Both the position numbers and the translations under genes were made by a program. A stretch of 64,000 bases of DNA, taken from the NCBI GenBank assembly GCA_030734395.1, contig JAUZTG010000029.1, positions 5,766,001 through 5,830,000 on the forward strand, written 5' to 3'. The stretch is from Sarocladium kiliense. Its lineage: Eukaryota; Ascomycota; Sordariomycetes; Hypocreales; Sarocladiaceae. The notes beneath the pieces are model-generated. The model did no database searches. It saw only the letters and a program-made list of their open reading frames with translations, and was not told the origin of the DNA. The stretch's first letter is position 1. Each line of letters starts with the position of its first letter. Positions 32,601 to 44,400 of this stretch are shown in pieces.

Positions 32601-32805
32601 TGACGAGGAGAAGGAGAAGCTGAGGGTCAAAGCGAGAGCTCTGCTGATCCGTAGCGGAGTGCCAGCTGCATTGATGGGTGTCATGGGTCAGGCTGCTACC
32701 GGAGAAGCACTGGGCCGGGTGTTTGACTGTCTGCAGATCGAGGAGGTGGCTCGAGGCCTGTTCTTTGGGCTCATGCTCCAGGCGGTGAGGATCGTGACTC
32801 ACTGA
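29650..32805 (+). CDS. PXA-PX-nexin-C domain protein (SNX19/Mdm1-related)
   Basis: Intronless, 1051 residues. An acidic N-terminus is followed by two hydrophobic segments (about 82-98 and 101-117), probably a membrane hairpin. Then comes the PXA domain (about 178-365: DALAGLVDAIIRDYVKWWY ... INAWIVYLLEDGEPD), a short coiled coil (about 410-425) and a long Ser/Pro/Thr-rich linker. A phosphoinositide-binding PX domain follows (about 547-664: RYSDFETLHEILRRI, then KELPFWK), a second disordered stretch, and nexin-C (about 894-1047, ending RGLFFGLMLQAVRIVTH). No RGS domain is visible between PXA and PX, so it resembles SNX19 more than Mdm1/SNX13. Likely an ER-endolysosome tether or sorting nexin. 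Confidence 0.92.
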   Translation: MASIVDEPARRASTDAPEPVERDNLETSHTTSEESTKAVEKIPDQTTPNVQPNLPKDDAASVDPNALATKALEFLSTATPTTLSAVAVGFATVTYAVLGKLGLVLIGAFGGVVGFISWQARNPQVAKIVRGEKGLDVVERLLLHIDEKNQEPKPGEEEDESTLKSFEDFRPETKDALAGLVDAIIRDYVKWWYSPIVPSDHSFPLACRKVLTSFLLGISNHLYRKRPADAFLDLLTNSSSMLIVFMSELASAFSDLPPDSSMTAADTVYNYLASHPNSNLANLLNQRQQAAKFKMISEDMLGFLEQSSYNCGPARIFLREIFANSVFEMMLQKCSKADYINAWIVYLLEDGEPDLSHAIDVGMQTGRDAGSSVFADMDGNVGNIGLARPPQRNTHKKQLSRAEEEMDEAMEEMKRMNAMIAKEHEARRKREASISEDSRPMRTSTESDGENQGKTRTPGEESPTSGRSFDKSSGRDNSNDGFSTSAKSETAPTPATPLSTADYPSPVASPQEKQQSHFTNFDQIIPKPQQAEEDDQRDEKAAPKKAPLTLHNASFTLHDDVSSDTARIRMKPTWDYLIQVEPSSTDHSGWMIVRRYSDFETLHEILRRIAQISGATAFTELHKELPFWKIHTRESLRGELERYLRDACWYQSLAESEGMRRFLEKSQGHTHTNSKSFGWETVGKNMLEGLTTAPKGFVEGSKTLVGGVSGVFGNFPGLVKRPTLQNSESAPNVSRLSISTPPRMDSMRSPARSERASMDSQRSSVISTQPGKMAPMERRPSYQSQGDGDGESRSGRHDRMESSSVSGSARPSREHSRAPSGAPLRSPSSLSLLDQLRLPPHPDEVGDDFEWSADGAEIHPKPLEKPMPSPAPSTSGTKMPPKPARQHSQLTEPETRVAVELMFAVINEMYTLSSAWNIRRTLLTAAKSFLLRPGNPSLLNVQNLIQDSIDGNTSDTSIAAQLRKLRENTMPTEDERAAWPAEPTDEEKEKLRVKARALLIRSGVPAALMGVMGQAATGEALGRVFDCLQIEEVARGLFFGLMLQAVRIVTH

Positions 32806-35800
32806 GGCGCTTCGAAGCCTCTACACGCTTCTCCACGAGGCAAACGGCCCGCAAGAAGGCTACGAAGGATTAGGGATTGAATTATGATGTGACCAAGTGT
32901 ATGAGATTGAGGGAGACGAACCACGGTACGATAAGGCATATCCCAGCGTTGATTTGCGCCAGGTGTCTCGGGTGATCTGCAACGATTATGCAGCATTGCA
33001 ACTGGAGTTTCCGAAAAATGGAGTTATATGTCGGCTATATCCAAGGACAACAGCCGGCTCCCAGCATGGATGATTTGAGGTGGAGTTGTCACGAATAGCT
33101 ATGCTTCTTGCGCGCCAGCAGCGCACAGAAGAAGATGGAGGAAGGGATCTTGGAGTCTTATCTGTATTTGGGGAGGGCGTCCGAGGATGAGGGAAACACG
33201 GAGCAGATCTTATTGGAACTACTATAACTACTTTGTAATGCATACGACAAGAACGAGGGACTTTGTTTCATTGCTCGAGCCTCGCTATACACTTAATTAG
33301 GTGAAGGCAACAAGATCTCGCGATCGGAAACAAAGTGTGCGCACTCACGGACCTGTCCCATCGCTTCGGATTAGGTGTGAACGCACGGGGCAGCAAGCCG
33401 TCGGTGAACAGGATTCTGCCACCGGAAACAGAGACGGGCGCAATCGTGTTAGCCTCGTATTCTCTTACTTTTCTTTTTTCCCTTGGTCCTGGGAGAACGT
33501 CGAACCGAGGCATTAAGTATCAGAATCCGCTTTTTTGAGTTCCTTGCTTATGCGAGCAAGGGTTCCTGAGGGTCGCGAACTCTTAAGGCGGTGGTTTGGG
33601 GTGAGAGGATGCACGGATCACAGTGGTGACTGAGCGGTAGGAGAGTCATGGGATGGATCAGCCGCTCGATGGCCCACCGTGAGATCTTGAGAAGTAATGT
33701 TGAGACAGGCAAAGAAGAAACGAGCCTCATGCTAATTGCTCGGGTCCCCTCTCACCGAGTTGCATCATCGTAGGAGGTGGTGGTTGTCAGACAAACCTCG
33801 ATAGATCGGAGACGCCGCAGATTGATGCGTAGTTAGAGTTTGCATCATCTTTTGAAGCTCGATCGAGCTGAACGATGGGCGATGTCATAGCCTTGCGCAG
33901 CTGCCCATTCCGTAGTAGACAGTTTCACGATCTTCCCAGCCTATTGTTCTAGAAACAACCCAGCTGAAGAAAAGCAAGCATCTGCCCTGAAAATAGCCTC
34001 GCTATCCCAACATGTGTGAAACTAAGCTTAGACCAGGGGCAAGTGGAAAGCAGCAGAGGAAAAAAAAAAAGAGGGCTGCATCAAAGTCTGACAATAGGAG
34101 CAAGGATAGATCAGAAAGCTTGCATGGGTGGGTTGGTCGTGTTAGAGACAAAAGGTGTGGGGGATGAAACAACCAAGGGGGGGCGGAAGAGGGCAAGCGA
34201 GGAGACAACCACCACCACCAACATGCAGAGTGATGGGATGGCATGGGAATGTTTCGAAACGCGCGGGATTGAGGTCTTGGGGAGTTTTTCGGTGGCTTGT
34301 GCTGTGAGGGTTTCAGTCAGTTCCTAATGATGATGATGATGCTGTCAGCGGCTTAGGTCCGCTTCACCATGACGGGGTTCTAGGGACAGGAGCCTCTGCT
34401 TCGTCCAGCATGGATTAATGCCCAAGGATGCGGCAATATGTTGCTTGTTCTGCTTGTCTTTGACAGCTGAAGCAACCACGATAGAGACAGGCAGCACGGA
34501 GTACGGGGTACTACTTCGATTTACCTGAGGAGCAAACTACACGAGGTCAGCCACTGGACATGTTGGCAGCCCACCCCGGCGATACATCTTCCGAAGTCAT
34601 ACAAGCGGCTGGCTGAAAATCGCTTTGTCATTGTGCGCCTCAAAACTTCAAGAGCCCTCATGGTAAGGGTCTAGACTTCAGTGGTACAGCCTGTGAGGGG
34701 GGAGCCAGGCAATGACGAGGTCTGGCAGAGCATTCTAGAAGAAACACCCATGATATCCTCACCCCTAGAACGACCGAGATCTGAGTCAAATATACCAAAG
34801 CCTCAAGATCGTGCAAAGGACCTCCTCTGATAAGCGAAGCAGCCTGTATATCCGTCATCACGATGTCAGCCAGCGTCCCACACACTATTGGAAGTTTCAT
34901 CCACTCCCCCCAGACCAGCCCTGTCACAGCCATCAGGTAGACAGCAGCGTGCCAACATCTTACCGGTTTTTTGCTCCAATAGGAACCCTCCGGGGAGAAG
35001 GGGACCCCGAAGATAACGACGTGCCTCATGTCCAGACTGTTGGTTTCGTCCGCCGCCCAATAAGTGCGGTGGTGTTCGAGCAGGGGGCCTCGGGGTCCAA
35101 GAGATGGATGGTTGGTTGGAGGTGCGAAAGTCTGGTACCGAATCTGGCGGTCAGAGGCTTGGGTTTTGCTCATTGATCTAGGAGTTCAAAGCCTTAGTTC
35201 ATCAGTTCGAGAATGCAGCTCTCTGGAGTCTCAATCGCGTGGTATACTAAGGTTAAAGCCTACCAGATGTTGTGCATCATCTTGCTCCAAACTGTCTAAC
35301 CACCCATCCTAGCCTCTCCTTGCAGGAACAGGGAGACCCCATCGCCCCCAAAAGAATGCCACCCACTCTAAGAACAGCCAGAAAGCAATGAAATGTGAGG
35401 TACAGAATACATACAGTTCTCACCACCCCTGTCATAATCCCTCTCGGACTATTATGCAAGCCCAGCCTCTGTGCTTGCTGCACGCGCGGGGGGTGCCTGG
35501 ACCGTGGAACACCAAACCTTGGTTCACGAATCCCGATACGGCAAGAAGATCGGGGAAAACACCCCATGTCGTGTAGCAACAAGAGAGAGTGTGGGAGAGT
35601 CGGGAACCTGATCAGCGACAATGTTCCGTGATATTGTCCTGGGGTTTTGAGATAAGTGATGACCGAGATGGGCAGCGAGGTTGGGCGAGATCTTGGGGGC
35701 TGCAAGTGGGGAAAGACGCAGACGAGAGGGCAGCTCTGTCTGCCGAAAGCGAGAGGGACCTTATGCCGGTCTTGCTGAGGCTTTTCCCGCTTCTGTAATG

Positions 35801-36297
35801 TCCAAGCGAGACACAGATCACGCGAAGGCAAGAAGCAAAAGATTGAGTATCAAAAATTCGATTGATCGAGACTAAAAGTCTTCAGTGTGACTAACACGCC
35901 TTGGTTATGCTGCATTCTGTCCTCCGTTGCCCCTTATCTCCCCAATTGGTATAGTAAAATCATATACATGAAGACATATAGACATTTGTCATGAGCACAC
36001 GAGACAAAAAAGAGACGAGACTTGTGATGGATTAAAAGGAAATGAAACATGGTGGGTTGGTTAGGATGTGTGCATGTGCGAGAGAGTGTAAGAGATGTGA
36101 GGGTACGACGAGAAGAAATAATCGCTTGGCAATGCTGAGGGTATTTTCCAGACGCAAAGAATGTACGCGGAGCGAGGCCGTCAATGTCATATGAACATGA
36201 AATAGTGACAACAGTGTCAGTGGAAGGGGACCATTGCTGGTCGAGGAGGTTCGTCTTGCGAAAGAAGTAAAGGGAATCATCGCTGGTCGTAATCGCT
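32806..36297. other. 3.5 kb convergent gap without recognised gene
   Basis: Lies between the 3' ends of the PX gene and the Uds1 gene, which is long for a convergent spacer in this window. Frames such as 34658-35173 and 35277-35831 (minus) are overlapped by frames on the other strand and show no family features. It contains an A11 run (34060-34070), a (GAT)5 tract (34327-34342) and a CCA/ACC repeat near 34208. A non-coding transcript or an unrecognised multi-exon gene is possible. Confidence 0.45.
34327..34342. repeat. (TGA/GAT)n microsatellite
   Basis: Five perfect GAT-type triplets in the non-coding gap after the PX gene. Confidence 0.8.
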
Positions 36298-38490
36298 TCA
36301 GGGTTTGAAAACAGCGTTGGTCAACATAACGTCTCCGGCGCTATGGTTGTCCTTCATGGGAGGTGTGGGGGCGGGTGGTGTGAGAGGAGTTGCCATGTCC
36401 TTCTTGAGATCAAGGTTTCCGTTGAGCATCTCGTGGCTCTGCTGTCGGTGAAGCTCCGTGCGCTTGACATCAGACACGTCGGCCATGTAGCTCTCGCTCG
36501 TGGTGCTCATCTTGCTGATCTCATTCTCGACGTCAGCGAGAAGCGCGTAGACATCATCACCAGCGTAAATGCGGATGCTCTCGACGTCCCCGCGTTTGAG
36601 AGACTTGGACTTATGTGTGAGGCGCTCAGCAGCTTCCTCGATGGGTTGCTCCAGGATAGTGCTTGGGACCTGAGCGACCACGCGCTGTGGGGATGGGGAG
36701 GTACTGCCATTTCGTGGCGAGAAGGCCTGCTTCGACGGGCTACGTGGTGGTGTTGCAACATCCGTGATTCGTGAGGCTGGGATCCCCATGACTTGTTGCA
36801 AGGAGCCACTAGCCTGTGCCGCACCAGGCGAGGTAGGCAGAAGCGTGGCCGCGGCAACATGCTCGAGGAGCTTTTGGCGCACACGTGTGCGACGGTTCTC
36901 TGCCTTCTCTAGCTTGCTCACCCAGTCGTCGATAGAGGCATCAAGTTCGGCCAGTGCCTCTTCTTGCTTCAGCATCGAATCGTGGCTGAATTTAGCTACA
37001 CGAGGGGACCGTAGGTATTGGCAGATGCGGCTGTGGAGGTTACGGCGGCCAGATCGAAGGGAGTTGTAGGTGCGGCGAAGATACTCGGTGCGCTCGTCAA
37101 GTCGGCGAAGCTCCTGCTGTGTGGTTAGAACGGGTGCACTGCTTGTCCGAAATATATTGCTTACCTTCGATAAAGCCTCAACATCATCGGGAGACAAAAC
37201 CTCAAATCGTTCTGCTTGGCCCATGGCCTGCTTGAGCAACGATTCAGTCTCCGCAGCGTTGAGATGGTTGATGGCCTCGGAAGGCTTCCATCCCTTGGGC
37301 AACTCCTCAAATGCCTTGCGGTCAGTGCTGCGGGTTGCGGCTGATTTTAGGTCTGACATGGAAGCATTCTGCTGAAGACGTTTCCGCGGCCGACCTCTGT
37401 CCATGATACTTGACGACTCAGAGCCGCCCCGGCGGTGGCCCATGGCTGATGCAGAGCGCACTGGATCATCTGCCAGAGGAATGACATTGCGCTCTGTACC
37501 AGAGGGGGTCATGCACCGCCTCTCCCAGGGTTTTGGCGAGGCTCGAGATACATCCACGGCAGATACGGGAGTCGGAACAGTAGTGGCAGTTGAGACTGCG
37601 GTGGTACCAGCAGACCGGGGAGTCGTGAGGTCGGTCAAGGCGCTGTTCGGTGTATAAGGAGTGCGCGATCGGGGCGAAGACTCTGTCCTGCCGGACCGAG
37701 GCTCGCTATTGCTACCACTTCGAAGGTGGCCGCAAGAACGGAAAGAAGTAAGTGAAGGTGTCTGGTTCTCGGGAATAACGAGTCTGGCCAGTTGCTTGGC
37801 TGGTGGTGAAGGAAGAGGGTCTTGAGCTGTGTCAATGGCTGCTTCGATGGCAGCCGCAAAGTCCTCGCCAATGCTGTTGATCGAGGAAGCAGGCAACATC
37901 TCATCGGTTCCACGGCGATAGCGGAGGCTGTGTCCTGGAGCACTGATGGAGCGTTCGTGCAACGGCGGCCGGCCAGGAATTGTGGCTGGTAATTACTTAG
38001 CGAGGAGGCTCCTGAAGAGAAAGAAGGGTAAACGTACGGGAGTCCATTGATACCTCTTGGACTGTGGTCATCGGTCCCAGTTCTGGGACACTGACTTTGC
38101 GGCGGCGTATTAAGTTTTGTTGGCTGATCTTGATCTTGAGGCCAGCAGAGCCGGACTGCTTTTCCGTGTTGTCTGCATTTTGGCTCAGAGCGAGAGCGTG
38201 AGCGGAGGCAGCTTCCATGAGCTTCGCATTGTTCAACGCCGGCAGAGGCTTCTCCTTAGGAAAGAGCTGGTATCTACGCGGTTGCTCTGGTTGTTGCATT
38301 CTGAAGGTGAAAGGCTTCTCGTCGTTGGCCGCCTGCGGCATCGAGGTCTGTCAGTAAATGATCCCAAAATAATCTCGCCAAAAGTGGGTGAGATTTAGGC
38401 ACATACCGAGTCGCCGGGGAGTACTGGCGAAGAAGGTTTTGATATAGAGCCGACCTCTTGGTCCGCAATGCAGTTGGCGATGTGAGCCAT
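36298..38490 (-). CDS. Uds1 (up-regulated during septation) domain protein
   Basis: Four exons, 38490-38407, 38347-38038, 37985-37165 and 37116-36298 (2034 nt, 677 residues). The conserved core lies near residues 390-510: TESLLKQAMGQAERFEVLSP, DDVEALSK joined by splicing to QELRRLDERTEYLRRTYNSL, then RICQYLRSP and a coiled coil to KAENRRTRVRQKLLEHV. This is the Uds1 pattern found in fungal septation/cytokinesis proteins. The flanks are disordered, Ser/Pro-rich, with a basic patch (RGRPRKRLQQ). The intron 37117-37164 is exactly 48 nt with no stop, so the frame reads through it; its GTAAGC donor, TTCTAACC branch and CACACAG acceptor, and the gain in family continuity, show that it is an intron. 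Confidence 0.85.
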
Positions 38491-41400
38491 TGGAGCGAAG
38501 TGCGTATGAGCCGGACGTTTGAAGTAGATAAATTCTGGCCTCGATAGCTCCCGCACAAGCACAAACTCTCGCCTTATTACCCAGGCCCAGATTAATTCGC
38601 GAGGATCATGCCGGTCGATAGGATGTCAGACCCAAAGATGGTGTCGATGGTAGGCAATGCTATATATTGGAGGTTTCGAATCACCCACGAGTGTCAACCG
38701 GCGCCCACGCCTTGACCCCCTGTCTGCTCGCCTATCCCGGGGCAGTCCTGCCTGTGCTCCCGGGCACCCTGGGAAAGCGACGTGCCCACCATTTCGTCGG
38801 TGATATAACCCAGGGGATGTATTGCAGGTGCTCGAAGCCGTCAAGAAGCGTTGTGCATATCATCTGAGACAAAGCATCGGCTTGGGATGACGGGGCTGGG
38901 TAGCGGGGTACTTGGCCACTTGGTATCCCAAGCCCCCAGCCCCCAAGTCATTACCAGGGTCGAAGTACTTCAGGACCAAGAACAACGGCTCCGTCACGGA
39001 GGAAACAGGGGTCCTCGGAGCAGGGGTCAGGGATGTGGAGCGAGCTCAAACGGTGGAGGCAAGGGGCTCGAGCGTGATGCTGCGCGGTGGCTTGCATGGG
39101 CCAAAAACATGATGGTTTCACGGCGTCGAGACCCCCTGGCGCATCATCCTGTCGTCCATGCACCTCAGCAGTGCGGAACTGGGCGAGGGTCTGGTGCTGG
39201 AGCTGGTAAAAGTCGCAGAGGCCTGTAAAAAAAAAAACGCTTCGTTGCTTTTAGCAGAGCCCACCATGATGAGCACTTGTCATACACACCCCTGCCACCG
39301 CCGACTGAGATCGATGCCTATATCAGCCGCCATTATTCCTCGACTCCTCTCCCACCAACTTTGCGTTTGCCAGGCAGTAAGGAAACAATCCCTTTCCCTT
39401 GCTCAACCGTTGCCAATATGTAACTGCTTTGACCGTTCCCCATTCGTGTGATTTCGGACCTCGCTTGCTCAGTGTGACCCCAGACGGCCAGCGTGGAGAC
39501 ACAAGGACGCACCTGACAGCTCGAAAGTCTGAGCGCCAGCATGAACTGTCGCAATGAAGGTCTTATCGCAGTACCTATGCATCGATCGACACAGAGCTGG
39601 AACAAGAGTGACATAATTTTAGTTCTTGAGTAAACGGCAAGCTTTCGGATGGTGATGTTTCCTTGGTATCCTGACGCTGATGTAGTCAGAAACAACAAAG
39701 CTGAAACCCTTAAAACAGTTCTTTGTTAGGCACTGTTCGGCGTGTTCTGGTCCCGAGAATCAGGGCTTCCCCTAATCTGATTTTCGTGACAGCTGCCAGA
39801 TCATGACCAGAGGACGTCAATAGATTGTCTGGGAGCTGCGGTAACGCAAGATGACAGGGTCTCGTCAGCATCCCTAGGACACCCGGAGTTCTATTCCTGG
39901 GTTCTCTTGGCTATAGTTCACGATAATGTTTCCGAAACTGGGTGTCTCAATGGGTCAGATTACTGTTTGGTGAACTCCTGCTCTCATCTTAAGATGTGAT
40001 GACCGAGCAATGACAGAGATTGTCGGCCTCAGCGTGCCAAGAATTTGTGGTATCCGAGTTGTTGAAGTGATCAGGTCGCAGCCATCTTGAGCGTTCCGAG
40101 GTGCGGGAGCGAGATAATGAAACAGAACACTATGTGATTGTCAATCATAACGTGCCAATTCTCCGAGCCGCCTATCTTCACACCTACATGACCAAGAAAC
40201 AGAAGCTGCAGCATTGAGACGCAGGGCGGACTCGAAACGCAGCGCACACAGGGCTCAAGCCGTGCCACACCTTCGTCCCGTCTCACGGACACTGCAGGCT
40301 CTCCAGTCCTAGCACGTTCTCAGCAGCAGGCTGCACCTTGTGCAGCAGAAGCAGCGCCACGATCACATCGCCTTCGAGAGGGGAACGTCGTGCTCAACTT
40401 TGAATGTGGCTAGAGGAGTGCGGCGGCATGCAGGTACATGTACCCGCAAGCGAGGGGTAGCAGCTTGAGAGGGGCACAGCTCTCGCATTGGAGGCAAGCC
40501 AGCAGTCTGAGAACCAGGCTAGGACAAGACGGTCGTTGTCGAAAAAGGTCAAATGACCGTGTCAGTTTTTGATCGGATTCTGGTGTCTGAAATGCGAGAT
40601 CGAGTCTTCACGATGCACGCGAGGAATTGAGCTTCGGGTTTAAGCATTTCGGTGACTGTTGGCAGGAACGAGCAACTGCTCAGCAGTGCCCTCCGGCAAC
40701 CGCCACCAGCATAATTTTACCACCTTCAGCAAGATGTTTCATCTCTTCACAACATCTTGACCTACTTCTTTACAGCGTTTCTCCGAGAAATACTCGCAGA
40801 ATTGTGTCACTTGGGCACATCTGGTTCGGCAACTGAAGCCATCGGTAATGGCGCCCATCGCCGCGCCTCCGCTCCTCTCCGCTGACCCTCCCCTCCAGAC
40901 TTCTCTTCCTGTTGCAGCAACGCCACCGGCCAAATCAGGAATTTGCCAAAATCTCGAACGTGGCGAGTTTCTCCGTCGATACATGCAAGAACATCTCGTG
41001 CAGGCAGGGGCCTTCGCTCACGAGCATAGCGCCATCGCCTTCCTCCCGCACGTCCCCATGGGGTCACTCGACAATGACTGCTCGTACACACAAGGCATAA
41101 GCCTGCGCAATGACACCCTCTTCCTACCTCTATACCCTTCACCGCTTCAGGCGCTTCCACTTCTGCTACGACGTGGGGATGAGCCGTCTCCGAGGCTACC
41201 GTGACAACACCTTTGCATATCGCAACTCAGGACTCGAGGGACGAGCGGCTGAAGGTCCCAGAGTTGCACCACATCCACCCGTCTGTGTCAAAGCGCAATG
41301 AATTTTGGCAAGGTCAGCCACTATCTGACAGCTCGCAGTGTCTCACCTCCTCGCTTGGACACTTTCTCCGGGCTGAAGATCGCTGCCAGCAGTCCCATTT

Positions 41401-44400
41401 CCACTTGGCATCACCGTGTTATGGCGATCCCTCGAGCACTTTGGTGGCTGCATGACTGCTCCTTCACTCGAAAACACAGGGACATTTCTCTTCCCCGGCA
41501 TATTGACGGCAAGCAATTGTCGATAAATTGACTATCGGTAGTTGCAAATGATACGACTAGCGACGATTGATGCGGGAACGTGACGTCTGAGTTCATAATA
41601 GCCCCAACCGCTGCCTGTATGTGCTACAAGGTCATGTGTCCACTTCGCCTGCAGCCTGAAATTCGCATCTTCAGGTGCGGACGGCACGCTGCAGACTACA
41701 GCAGATTTTCAACGCATATTGTTACCCTGACGGCGTCAGCTAGGCCTCCTCCGCTGTGGTTGAGGGGATTGAGCTATACTACCCTTACACACAAGCTTGT
41801 TAGTTCTCTGAGGCGTGATGCGCGGAGTTTGCCCGTAAGTGCCGTTGGAATCCACGCTAAAGGTCATCCCGCTTCTGTGAACCGTAGATCTGTGCGCTCT
41901 GACCTGCTGATAGACGCTTAGCCTGGCGTTGCCGTAAAGACGGGCAAAACGGCAGACAGGAGATACAGATGCAGATGTGTGGAAACCTGCCACTTGACGA
42001 AAATAGGAATTCGCCCGGCACATCCCTGAAATACGGCAGCTGTCCATGTGGCATCCAAGTCTCCGCGCATTGCGTCCTAACGCAAAGAGGGAGGGATTGT
42101 CGGTGTCGCAACGCCCTTTGCGGCAGAGCGATTGTTGTCTTCCGCCAAGCCGCAAAACTGGACCAAAACGCCCCAAGCGATCTACTGAGCCAAATGCCGG
42201 TGCGCAGGACACCACATCAATGTTGAGCACTTGACGGCAAGTGACGATCGACTCGAGATTGAGCCTTGCAGACACACACAAATGAAGACAACCCAAGGGG
42301 CAGCTTGTCTAATTCGGCACTTACACGAGATTAGAGTAAACTCAATCTCCAATGATGCGCTCCTGAGTACCAAAACCTCGGTAAAGCCCAAAGCCCAATG
42401 TGAGACATGCTGGCGTCACCTTGGCAGCCATGAGTTCCTTGCAGCTCCTGAGCACTTTACACGTATCTCTGAATATCCCTCGCAGCCTGAAGCATGTCAT
42501 TCGCATTCCGCTATTTCTTGCACGTCCTACAACCACCATAAGTGGACTCCACACCAGTGGCAGGCTATCGAAACAGAGTTGTGGCCGCCTACCTTCCCGG
42601 AAGGCGAGAAGTCACACGTCAATACAAATTCGCTTACTCGCAAAATGACGACCTGTCTTGGACTGACCATCAAACCATTGCAACCCCAGATCCTGCGGGA
42701 CCCTGGATGCAGGGCCGAATCATGACCTGATTTGGAGCGCCACATCGACGCCATGCGGAAAGCTCATTTGTTTTGCATACATCCACGATGTCTCATTCGG
42801 CTTATCGATAGATTACTACTGATGCTCATGCCGCAGATGATATGGTCCGAGTCACTCGACTATTGCATCCTTTCGAAAACAGGTTCTCGTGAGCGCCCAA
42901 GTGCGGGGCTGAAACGCACCGATGTGTTTTCAACCAGGCACCGACAGCTCTGGGTGCATGCAGCCAAACACGGTGCTGCGTGGAGAGATCCTAATTCGCT
43001 AACAATCACCACCGTTCCTAGACCTGCAGACGGGTGAACAAAGCGCAGCTCCTCGATGGGCCTCTGCAGCCCACACAGGCTGACCAAGATGATCATATCG
43101 CCGCCGCTATGTGTGTTGCCAAGCAAGCGGCCACGGATGGAGAGGCGCGGTACCAACTTTCGATCGTGGACCTGCAGCCGCCTGCATTAGAACTGCATCA
43201 CAAGCGGCAATACGTCCTCCTGATTCTGTTAAGAAGCCATCAAGCTGCGGTCACTTTAGGCCAAAAGGGGCCTACAACTCACAGCCTTCATCATATCTCG
43301 CGCAGTTGGCGCAATATTGCAGCATATCGCGCCAATTGTCGCCCGACGGCCTCTACCCGTAGCCAAGGTATTTTCCCGTGCCGGAAATACATGGAGGAAT
43401 ATCTGGCTCGCGTGTCTGAGCAAGTCAACTTTCTCTTCCTGCAACCCACACTGAAGCGGCGACAAGGGCTGTTCGTCGCTTTGTCAGTCTTCTTCTTCAA
43501 GATCGCCACGAGGAGAGACGAGTCTCTGATACTTCCGCGGCGGGGTCCACTGGAGTCGGCCAGCTTGACAGTCTCAAACGCCAAGGACAACAGCCTTTCA
43601 ATATCTTCCCTGTCCACAACGTGGGTTTTGTTTCCTTGCCTGAGAGCTCTTGGCTCGCCGCATAACGTCCAAGACCGGAAATTTCCTTCGTATCAGCATT
43701 GCAGAAGGCGTGGGTCTGCAGGAATGATGATCGTGCTGGTGGAGTTCTCTCCTAATCGCCAACCAGCGCGACCCTCAAAAGTCTAATCTTGAGTCGTGTC
43801 TGAAGGACATGGACGTCGTAGGATCATGTGGCTTGAAGATTTCCAGGGTCCCGTGCAGTGCTAGGACGCCTACAAGTGACTATGAGTCCTGCGATGCGAC
43901 GCTCTGATGCACCTTAAGGGTTCGATAGCGGCGAAACGTCCAATGTCATGTATAAGTGATCCACTCCGCTGCTCTTTCACGAAACCGGTTTCGACCGACA
44001 TAGCCTGGCTACGGGATGAGAATCGAGGTCTCAGGAGGTCGAATCTACGCATATGTTGGCAATTGTGGACAAGTGGTTCTGGCAAGAGACTGATACAATA
44101 ATCCTTGTCGGAGGGCACCAGTTCGCGGGGAAGCATTGACAACGGACGACTTCCCAGACGCATCAAACTCAACCTTGAGCCCAACGATATCGACTGACTT
44201 TCTCTGAGATAGCGCTCACGACGCAGATAGATGAACTGAATGATAATGAGCAGAGAGGGGAAGCCCTCTCAATGAAGACCCCGCTCTCAATACCCGTCCC
44301 AGTCCATGGCACGAAGGCAGAGAGAGGCCTCGTGCCTTCATCACTGACGCGACAATAACTCAATGTCGCTTCACAATCAGTCTACATTAGCCGAGCAGAT

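Noticed and set aside
37117..37164. 16 residues inside the Uds1 protein as coding sequence
   Set aside because: Bounded by perfect donor, branch and acceptor signals; removing it restores the family helix.
43034..43786. 250-codon plus-strand frame
   Set aside because: No family motifs; the opposite strand shows a more protein-like reading, so this may be its shadow.
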